This document shows, one piece after another, positions 32,892-38,377 of a DNA stretch of 38,377 nucleotides. Source of the stretch: Aggregatilineales bacterium (GTDB lineage Bacteria; Chloroflexota; Anaerolineae; Aggregatilineales; Phototrophicaceae); the NCBI GenBank assembly GCA_030834905.1, contig JAUQWZ010000039.1:1-38377 (forward strand). Direction: 5' to 3'. A program made the translations under genes and the position numbers. Position 1 is the stretch's first letter, and the number at the start of each line of letters is the position of its first letter. Under the pieces are notes generated by a model, which saw only the letters and a program-made list of their open reading frames with translations, did no database searches and was not told the DNA's origin.

Positions 32892-33713
32892 TTACCAACC
32901 GCCGGTAACTTCCAGCACCTGCCCGCTGACGTAATTCGACAGATCGCTGGCGAAGAACAGCAGCGCGCCCGCCGCTTCCTCGGCTGTGCCGGGTCGTCCC
33001 ATCGGCACGCTGGCAATCGACATCTCACGCACTTTGTCGGGCATACCGAGCTTGATGCGCTGTCCTTCGCGCTCGGTGAAATCGCCCTGCTTTTCTGACT
33101 GGGTGAGGCGGGTATCGATCCAGCCAAAGGCGACGGCGTTGACCTGAATGTTGAACAGCCCCCACTCTTTCGCCAGCGTGCGCGTCAAGCCGATGATGCC
33201 TGATTTGCCCGCCGAGTAGTTGGCTTGCCCGATATTGCCGCGCGTGCCGGTGGTGCTGCTGACGTTGACGATCTTGCGCGCTCTGGCGAAGCCGTTGGCG
33301 TCTTTTTCCTGCTTCGCCACCTCGCGCATGTACGGGATAGCGGCGCGGATGATTTTGAAGGGCGCGGTCAGGTGAACGGCGAGCATAGCATCCCACTGTT
33401 CGTCGCTCATCTTGTGGATCATGCCGTCCCAGGTGTAGCCGGCATTGTTGATCAGGATGTCGATGCCGCCATAGTGGCTGACCGTCTGGGCGATCATCGC
33501 TTCGATGTCGTCAGTCTGGGTCACGTCCACTTTCAGCGCCAGCGCCTCGCCGCCCGCCGCCTTGATGGCGCTGGCGGTTTCGTTGGCGGGTTCGGGATCA
33601 AGATCGCTGACGACGACCTTCGCGCCCTGGGCGGCAAACAGGGCTGCCGCCGCCGCGCCGATTCCGCGCCCGCTTCCGGTGATGATTGCTACTTTGTTTT
33701 CCAACAGTCCCAT
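32892..33713 (-). CDS. SDR family oxidoreductase (FabG-like)
   Basis: This NAD(P)-dependent short-chain dehydrogenase (273 aa) probably acts on 3-oxo/3-hydroxyacyl-CoA or -ACP. The cofactor motif is TGSGRGIG (residues 13-20), followed by LINNAGYTW. The catalytic set is Ser in IVNVSSTTGTRGN and Tyr/Lys in NYSAGKSG. It closes with SNYVSGQVLEVTGGW, typical of FabG-like enzymes. A short charged insertion (REVAKQEKDANGFARAR) precedes the catalytic Ser. Asp in VVSDLD after strand 2 favours NAD over NADP. AAGGA lies 8 bases before ATG 33713. Its place between the TetR gene and acyl-CoA dehydrogenases supports a role in fatty-acid metabolism. Confidence 0.92.
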   Translation of the reverse strand: MGLLENKVAIITGSGRGIGAAAAALFAAQGAKVVVSDLDPEPANETASAIKAAGGEALALKVDVTQTDDIEAMIAQTVSHYGGIDILINNAGYTWDGMIHKMSDEQWDAMLAVHLTAPFKIIRAAIPYMREVAKQEKDANGFARARKIVNVSSTTGTRGNIGQANYSAGKSGIIGLTRTLAKEWGLFNIQVNAVAFGWIDTRLTQSEKQGDFTEREGQRIKLGMPDKVREMSIASVPMGRPGTAEEAAGALLFFASDLSNYVSGQVLEVTGGW

Positions 33714-33737
33714 TGCGCAAATCCTTCAGTGAAATGC

Positions 33738-33795
33738 TGAAAGTGAAAAGTCTGAAGTTAAACGATCTCTTTTAACTTTGAACTTTCTACTTTCA
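33738..33795. repeat. AAAGT-rich hairpin repeat, copy 2
   Basis: 25-base arms (33738-33762 and 33771-33795) made of AAAGT and ACTTT motifs pair at about 20 of 25 positions around an 8-base loop. Further ACTTTCAACTTT sequence continues to 33813, into the 3' end of the TetR gene. It is the same family as 30188-30239. Confidence 0.8.
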
Positions 33796-33806
33796 ACCTG
33801 TCACTT

Positions 33807-34487
33807 TCAACTTTTGACTATCCCTTCCAGCAGTATTTCCGCCATGCGCCCGGCGATTGCTTCGCCGCTGAGATGCCCGTCGGGGCGATACCAGACGCCG
33901 ACCCAGTTCTGCGCGCCGAGCAGCGTCCGAGTGTAAATGCCGTCGTCAACCGGGCGAAACTCGCCCGACTCGATGCCTTCACGCACCACCTGTCTGAACA
34001 GGGACTCGAACTGATCGCGGCGGGCGAAAAAGGCGTCACGGCGGGCGCGAAATTCGGCGTATGCCTGGCGGTCATCGGCGCTGGCGGTTTTGGCGGGCGC
34101 TTTGACGTTCATCAGGGCGCGAATCTCAAAGACCATCGCCGCGCCGACGGCGGTGTTATCGGTGACGGCGACGATGTGAGCGCGGATCATCCGGCGCAGC
34201 TTATCGGCGCTGGAGCAGCGCGAGCCGGTAATCGGCTGCATCAGGCTGATGATCGCCTCAAGTCCGGCTTCGAGGACAGCCAGCAGCAGCGTATCCTTGT
34301 TGCGGAAATGGTGGTACAGGCTGGCGGCGGTCAGGTTAACGGCGGCGGCGATGTCCTTCATGGTGGCGGCTTCGTAACCATTGCGCCGCAGGACTTCGGC
34401 AGCCGCAAGGATGATGTCGTCACGATTGACAGACTGATCGGCAGGTTTTCGCGCCACGCGGAATCGCCCTTTTAAGACATTCGTCAT
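33807..34487 (-). CDS. TetR-family transcriptional regulator
   Basis: This is a 226-aa DNA-binding repressor. Residues 20-68 form the TetR_N helix-turn-helix (RDDIILAAAEVLRRNGYEAATMKDIAAAVNLTAASLYHHFRNKDTLLLAVL). The C-terminal ligand-binding part is helical, with an Ala-, Arg- and Phe-rich segment (RARRDAFFARRDQFESLFRQV). It is the first gene of the minus-strand fatty-acid cluster, so an acyl-CoA ligand is likely by context. A strong promoter and a palindromic operator lie just upstream, and the 5' leader would be about a dozen bases with no Shine-Dalgarno. Confidence 0.93.
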   Translation of the reverse strand: MTNVLKGRFRVARKPADQSVNRDDIILAAAEVLRRNGYEAATMKDIAAAVNLTAASLYHHFRNKDTLLLAVLEAGLEAIISLMQPITGSRCSSADKLRRMIRAHIVAVTDNTAVGAAMVFEIRALMNVKAPAKTASADDRQAYAEFRARRDAFFARRDQFESLFRQVVREGIESGEFRPVDDGIYTRTLLGAQNWVGVWYRPDGHLSGEAIAGRMAEILLEGIVKS

Positions 34488-34504
34488 TAATCAAATGGTG
34501 ATTA
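34488..34504 (-). promoter_or_regulatory. Palindromic operator candidate (TetR autoregulation)
   Basis: TAATCA, five bases and TGATTA form a perfect 17-bp palindrome directly before the TetR start codon and just downstream of its -10 box, covering the expected transcription start. A repressor bound here would block its own promoter. Confidence 0.6.
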
Positions 34505-34505
34505 G

Positions 34506-34533
34506 ATTATAGAACATCATGCTGGGCTGTCAA
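34506..34533 (-). promoter_or_regulatory. Sigma-70-type promoter of the TetR gene
   Basis: On the minus strand TTGACA (34533-34528) and TATAAT (34511-34506) are both exact consensus hexamers with 16 bases between them. It is the best promoter in the window. The transcription start would be near 34499, only about 12 bases from the TetR ATG. Confidence 0.8.
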
Positions 34534-34623
34534 AATGCGTCCGAACGCGGGACAAAGGCGGCAATATACATTCCGGGGCTGGCGCTGTATCATGTTGGTG
34601 GTATGCAGCCAGTGAGGAAACAG

Positions 34624-35472
34624 ATGACGACCAGCCGTTGGGCGAGCTTCGACCTGATCTTTTTTGATTGCGACAGCACCCTGTCCACCATTGAAGGTAT
34701 TGACGAACTGGCGCGCTTCAAGGGCAAAGAGTGGCGCGTCGGCGTGCTGACGCAGAAGGCGATGGACGGCGATCTCGACCTGAGCGAAGTCTACGGCAAG
34801 CGCCTGCAAGCCATTCGCCCGACGCGCGGGCAGTTGAAGGCGATTGAGGAAAGCTACTGGGATAACCTGGTACCGGACGCCGAAGCGGTCATCGCCGCGC
34901 TGCGCTTCCTGAAGAAGCAGATTTTCATTATCAGCGGCGGGCTGGCGGAGCCGGTGCGCGGGCTTGGCAGGCGGCTGGGCGTGCCGCCGGAGCATATCCG
35001 CGCCGTCGAACTGGAATACAACGAACTCTCCGGTGATTGGTGGCGCTACTACGAACCCGGCGCCCGCGCCCGCCAGTCGTACCTGGATTATGACGAAGGT
35101 CCGCTGACTGTCTCCAGCGGGAAGCCCGCGATTGTGCAGGAACTGGCGAAGGGCAAACACGGACGGCGGCTGATGATCGGCGACGGCGTGTCCGACCTTG
35201 CCACGCGCGAGGTGGTCGATCTGTTTGTCGGCTACGGCGGCGTGGTGGCGCGACAGCGGGTGAAGGACGAAGCCGATATTTTCGTAGGCAGCCGTTCGCT
35301 GGCACCGATTCTGCCAGTTGCCGCCGGAACCAGCGGCTACACCAAAGTGCTCGGCACGCCGCATCAGGCGGTCTTTGACCGGGGGCTGGCGATTGCCTCA
35401 GAAAGCATGGCGATCAAGTCTGAAGAAATGGCGCAGACGTTCCTCGCGGCGTTCAACCATCACGCGGAATGA
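34624..35472 (+). CDS. HAD phosphatase, phosphoserine phosphatase-like
   Basis: This 282-aa HAD-IB hydrolase resembles SerB, which hydrolyses phosphoserine in serine synthesis. Motif I is FFDCDSTLSTIEG (DxDST with nucleophile Asp). The motif II region is FIISGGLAEPVRGL. Motif III/IV shows Lys in SSGKPA and the metal site in MIGDGVSDLAT. About 70 further residues (GTSGYTKVLGTPHQAVFDRGLA...) form a C-terminal extension beyond SerB. ATG 34624 is chosen because GAGGAAA lies just upstream; earlier in-frame ATGs at 34519 and 34603 lack this. A membrane-protein gene follows after 7 bases. The substrate remains unproven. Confidence 0.85.
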   Translation: MTTSRWASFDLIFFDCDSTLSTIEGIDELARFKGKEWRVGVLTQKAMDGDLDLSEVYGKRLQAIRPTRGQLKAIEESYWDNLVPDAEAVIAALRFLKKQIFIISGGLAEPVRGLGRRLGVPPEHIRAVELEYNELSGDWWRYYEPGARARQSYLDYDEGPLTVSSGKPAIVQELAKGKHGRRLMIGDGVSDLATREVVDLFVGYGGVVARQRVKDEADIFVGSRSLAPILPVAAGTSGYTKVLGTPHQAVFDRGLAIASESMAIKSEEMAQTFLAAFNHHAE

Positions 35473-35479
35473 CCGGGTG

Positions 35480-36067
35480 ATGCTGCCGGACACCCTGCTT
35501 CAGACCGCCGATCATGCCAACGGCTCGTCAGCGCCGTCCTCGCTGATGCAAGCGCTGCGTTTCACCGAAGCCGATCTTCAGGCGAACCGCCAGAGACGGC
35601 TGGGACGGGCGCAAGCCGACGTACTGCGGTCGCGGCTGAAGGGGCAGGTGGTTATCGGGCTGCTGATGGCGAGCCTGCCGATCAGCTTTGTGATGATGAG
35701 CCTGATCACGCTGGGCGCTGCCGGGGAACTGACCGCGCCGTCCGATCCAACCGCCTTTGGTCTGATGATGGTCATCCTGAGCATCGCGGCGCTGTCAGGG
35801 TTGGTGCTGCTGGGCTTCATCCTGCAAAACTGGCGCTGGCAGCTTCGAGCATTCAATGAAGGCAGCGTCCTGAGCGCCGAAGGGGTGGTGGATATCGAAC
35901 TGGCGGGCAGGCGCTGTTGGGTGACGGTGATCGACGACGATGGTCACGAAGAGACTTTCGCCGCGCCGCGCGCCGCCGAAACCGCCTTTGATGGCTGCGA
36001 CCGCTTCTGTGTCTATTATCTCGAACAGCCGCGCCGCATGGTGGCGGCGGAATGTATCGACGGTTGA
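35480..36067 (+). CDS. Small membrane protein, unknown function
   Basis: This 195-aa protein starts from ATG 35480, 7 bases after the phosphatase stop. The N-terminal cytoplasmic part is charged (ADLQANRQRRLGRAQADVLRSRLKG). Two hydrophobic helices follow (VVIGLLMASLPISFVMMSLITLG and AFGLMMVILSIAALSGLVLLGFIL). A C-terminal domain of about 70 residues reads VDIELAGRRCWVTVIDDDGHEETFAAP and looks like a small beta-sheet domain. No clear Shine-Dalgarno is present, so translation is probably coupled to the phosphatase. I do not recognise the family. Confidence 0.75.
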   Translation: MLPDTLLQTADHANGSSAPSSLMQALRFTEADLQANRQRRLGRAQADVLRSRLKGQVVIGLLMASLPISFVMMSLITLGAAGELTAPSDPTAFGLMMVILSIAALSGLVLLGFILQNWRWQLRAFNEGSVLSAEGVVDIELAGRRCWVTVIDDDGHEETFAAPRAAETAFDGCDRFCVYYLEQPRRMVAAECIDG

Positions 36068-36165
36068 CTGTAGGCGGCATCACGCCGAAAATGATGCTGT
36101 TTTATTCGTATTTGTATGTATCGGGCGCGGCAGGCTGCGACCGACCGTATGCAATCTGAAAGTGG

Positions 36166-36840
36166 ATGCCCGTGACGCCTTTTTGCCCCGAAGCCGTGAT
36201 CTTTGATATGGATGGTCTGCTGGTCGATTCCGAACCGGTGTGGCATTTTGTCGAGACGGAGATGCTGCGCGCGCGCGGAAAAGCATGGGATTACGCCATT
36301 CAGAAAGACCTGATCGGGCTGCGGATGACCGATTTCTGGGAGCGAATGGTCGGCGCTTACGCGCTCACCGAAGCCGCTGGCGATCTGATCGGCGAAGCCA
36401 CCCGGCGGATGATCGATTTCGCCGCCGAGCGTATTGTGACGCGCCCCGGCGCTAACGAACTGCTGGCATATCTGCGGGCGCGCGGTATCCCGTGTTCGAT
36501 TGCGTCCAGCTCGCCGATGGCGCTGATCGAAGCTGTGGTCGAAACGCATGACTGGGACGGCTATTTTCAGCACTATGTTTCGGGCGACGACGTGGTCGAA
36601 GGCAAGCCAGCGCCGGATATCTATCTGGAGACGGCGCGGCGGATGGGCTTCCAGCCGCAGCATATCCTGACGCTGGAAGACAGCCGCAACGGCGCGCGGG
36701 CGGCGGTGGCGGCGGGCATGGTGTGCTACGCTGTCCCCGACCCGACCCACAACAGCCACGCCGATTTCGACGGCGTGACGCCTTACGTGTTTGACAGCCT
36801 ACACGAAGTACGCCAGTCGCTGGAGCAGCACTGCCGTTAA
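36166..36840 (+). CDS. HAD phosphatase (hexitol/phosphoglycolate phosphatase-like)
   Basis: This 224-aa HAD hydrolase has a small helical cap (subfamily IA, beta-phosphoglucomutase/HxpB-like). Motif I is VIFDMDGLLVDSEPVW, motif II is CSIASSSPMALIEA, motif III is EGKPAPDIYL and motif IV is ILTLEDSRNGARAA. Such enzymes dephosphorylate sugar or other small phosphates; the substrate cannot be read from the sequence. ATG 36166 has a weak ribosome binding site. Its stop is 18 bases from the convergent LuxR-hydrolase stop. Confidence 0.92.
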   Translation: MPVTPFCPEAVIFDMDGLLVDSEPVWHFVETEMLRARGKAWDYAIQKDLIGLRMTDFWERMVGAYALTEAAGDLIGEATRRMIDFAAERIVTRPGANELLAYLRARGIPCSIASSSPMALIEAVVETHDWDGYFQHYVSGDDVVEGKPAPDIYLETARRMGFQPQHILTLEDSRNGARAAVAAGMVCYAVPDPTHNSHADFDGVTPYVFDSLHEVRQSLEQHCR

Positions 36841-36858
36841 CCGGCGGCGGTTTCGTCG

Positions 36859-37959
36859 TTAGCCATCTTCGCTGCTCATGAAGCTGCGAAAAGCGGCGAC
36901 GAATTTCTGCCACGCCGGTTCTTCCTGCGTGAGCAGATGGTTCCTGCTTTCCAGAGCGACGAACTGGGCATTGGGAATCAGCGACGCGAGCAAGCGACCT
37001 TCTTCAAACGGAACGCCAGCATCCTGACGGGGGTGTATGACCAGCGTCGGAACCTTCACCAGCGGCGCAAGCGCTCGAATGTCGGTGCGGTGCATTTCAC
37101 TTTCCAACCGAGCCGCGTTTTCCGCCGACGTAGAAATCCGCATCTGTTCGTCAAACGCCCGCAGTTCCTCGATAGTCGCATCGGGGCGTAACTGCATGGC
37201 AAAAACCTGACGAAAGGCGGGATTGTCTTTACCCCATCCGACGCGCATCAGGCTGATCACCAGCTTTTCTTCTTCTATCTGTTCGGCGCTTAAGTCTCGA
37301 TTCAGCCAGCCGCGCGCATACGCGCCGTAGAGGATGAGACGGCTGACTCTTTCGGGATGGCGTACCGCATATGCCACCGCCACGGGTCCGCCCTGTGACA
37401 TGGCAAACAGCGGGAACTGGCGCAGACCGACGGCATCGACCACCGCTTCAAGATCGCGCACCCAGGCTTCGAACGACAAGTCCTCGACATCCCAGTCAGA
37501 TAGACCGTTGCCGCGTTCATCATAGCGAATCAGGGTGTGTTCGCGGTTCAGTTCCTCCAGCCAGTGCGCCCACACCGGGCTTTCCCAGTCATATTCCAGG
37601 TGGCTCATAAACGTGGCGGTTTTGACCAGCGGGGGACCGTTTCCCGCGACCGAAAAGGCGATTCGCGTTCCATCGGAACTGGACGTGAAATGAACGCGCT
37701 GCTCTGGCTTTGGGGGCGCTGCCGACTGTGGAAGCTGGGATGATGCACCAGGAGCCGGTTCCAGAAGCCCTAAGGCTTTCCCTTGAACGACGGCTTGCGC
37801 CCGGCTGCTGACGCCGAGCTTGCTGTAAATCTGGCGGTTATACCAGCGCACAGTATTGGGGCTGAGAAACAGATCGGCGGCGATCTGCTGGTCTGAGAAT
37901 CCGTCTGACAGCCGCTTCAGGATTTCGTGTTCGCGTTCGGTCAGTTGATCGTGCGACAT
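36859..37959 (-). CDS. LuxR-type HTH fused to alpha/beta hydrolase
   Basis: This 366-aa fusion has an N-terminal LuxR-type HTH (residues 4-62: LTEREHEILKRLSDGFSDQQIAADLFLSPNTVRWYNRQIYSKLGV). A linker rich in Pro, Ala and Ser (65-88) joins it to an alpha/beta hydrolase (90-366). The hydrolase triad looks intact: Ser188 in AMSQGG, Asp313 in HPRQDAGVP and His341 in SRNHLL. The oxyanion region is GNGPPLVKTATF. It may be a regulator that senses or hydrolyses a small ester or lactone-like ligand. No ligand is known. The 217-base region upstream is shared with the divergent gene at 38177. Confidence 0.93.
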   Translation of the reverse strand: MSHDQLTEREHEILKRLSDGFSDQQIAADLFLSPNTVRWYNRQIYSKLGVSSRAQAVVQGKALGLLEPAPGASSQLPQSAAPPKPEQRVHFTSSSDGTRIAFSVAGNGPPLVKTATFMSHLEYDWESPVWAHWLEELNREHTLIRYDERGNGLSDWDVEDLSFEAWVRDLEAVVDAVGLRQFPLFAMSQGGPVAVAYAVRHPERVSRLILYGAYARGWLNRDLSAEQIEEEKLVISLMRVGWGKDNPAFRQVFAMQLRPDATIEELRAFDEQMRISTSAENAARLESEMHRTDIRALAPLVKVPTLVIHPRQDAGVPFEEGRLLASLIPNAQFVALESRNHLLTQEEPAWQKFVAAFRSFMSSEDG

Positions 37960-38176
37960 CGCATTTTCCCAGGAGCGCTTTTAAATGCCGATGATGAAAC
38001 GAGCTTGGGATGAGCAGCGAGATCATCCTTTTACATGTAGTGGTAGTTTACCATTCATTTTTCCATCCTATTGCCATCCGATTGAATGGAGACAACAACC
38101 CGCATTCTTCCTACTCTTACTCATAAGCCAATCAAATCTGTCAGCCGGTATCTCCACATGAGTAAGGAGTGTTCAA
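37960..38176. other. Divergent promoter region
   Basis: This region holds the promoters of the LuxR-hydrolase gene (minus) and the MddA-like gene (plus). TGGTA GTT TACCA at 38041-38053 is a 13-bp palindrome and a possible regulator site. I see no clear sigma-70 boxes and no small gene. Confidence 0.4.
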
Positions 38177-38377
38177 ATGTCAGATTATGCCACCTCCCAA
38201 CCACTGTCCGCGGCAGAGACGACCGCAACCAGAAATGGCATCGGAAGCACCCTCGCGCTTCTCTATGGCGTCGTGAGCTACGCGGTGTTTCTGGTCGCCT
38301 TCCTGTATGCGATTGGCTTTGTCGGCAACATCGTTGTGCCAAAGTCGATTGACACCGGGGCGCAGTCGCCGCTGCCA
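38177..38377 (+). CDS. MddA/NnrU-like membrane methyltransferase, 5' part
   Basis: This gene starts at ATG 38177, with AAGGAG 7 bases upstream, and runs off the window after 67 codons. After a polar N-terminus comes LALLYGVVSYAVFLVAFLYA, the first membrane helix, and then GFVGNIVVPKSID. This pattern is typical of the NnrU / methanethiol S-methyltransferase (MddA) group, which methylates methanethiol to dimethyl sulfide. The SAM-binding part lies outside the window, so the substrate assignment is tentative. Confidence 0.7.
   Translation, partial: MSDYATSQPLSAAETTATRNGIGSTLALLYGVVSYAVFLVAFLYAIGFVGNIVVPKSIDTGAQSPLP

Overview
The window looks like a chromosomal segment of a Chloroflexota bacterium, probably of the Anaerolineae. 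This is inferred from gene content, high-GC codon use and the many palindromic intergenic repeats; no rRNA marker is present. I see no rRNA, tRNA or CRISPR array. Most genes lie on the minus strand in long, tightly packed operons.

Region 1 (1-3410) is accessory DNA. It holds two small overlapping unknown genes, a tyrosine recombinase with an overlapping unknown partner gene, a complete IS3-family insertion sequence (2019-3258) that cuts the partner gene, and a C-terminal scrap of what looks like a Uma2-family nuclease just beyond the IS.

Region 2 (3537-21401, all minus) is central carbon and hydrogen metabolism. It has ppdK (pyruvate phosphate dikinase) on its own, then one long convoy read from 21401 down to 6746: hoxE-hoxF-hoxU-hoxY-hoxH (group 3d type bidirectional NAD-linked [NiFe] hydrogenase), its maturation protease, hypF, hypC, nifJ (pyruvate:ferredoxin oxidoreductase), a dihydroorotate-dehydrogenase-like flavoprotein, hypD and hypE. 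Many junctions are 4-bp start/stop overlaps. An acetyl-CoA hydrolase/CoA-transferase gene (21594-22904, plus) diverges from hoxE across a 190-bp region that carries a possible Rex-type operator. Together these genes suggest a pyruvate to acetyl-CoA to acetate plus H2 module. hypA and hypB are not in the window.

Region 3 (23019-34487, minus) starts with a GNAT acetyltransferase. It continues with a fatty-acid oxidation cluster, listed here in transcription order: TetR regulator, SDR oxidoreductase, membrane protein, metallophosphoesterase, two acyl-CoA dehydrogenases, a FadN-type 3-hydroxyacyl-CoA dehydrogenase/enoyl-CoA hydratase, a DUF5996 protein and a thiolase. The TetR gene has a near-perfect sigma-70 promoter with a palindromic operator candidate between the promoter and its start codon.

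Region 4 (34624-38377) holds a phosphoserine-phosphatase-like HAD protein, a two-helix membrane protein, a second HAD phosphatase, a LuxR-HTH/alpha-beta-hydrolase fusion regulator and the 5' end of an MddA/NnrU-like membrane methyltransferase gene.

At least two families of intergenic palindromes run through the window: the GGACACGAC/GTCGTGTCC family, usually paired in opposite orientation and near gene 3' ends, and an AAAGT-rich long-hairpin family in the fatty-acid region.
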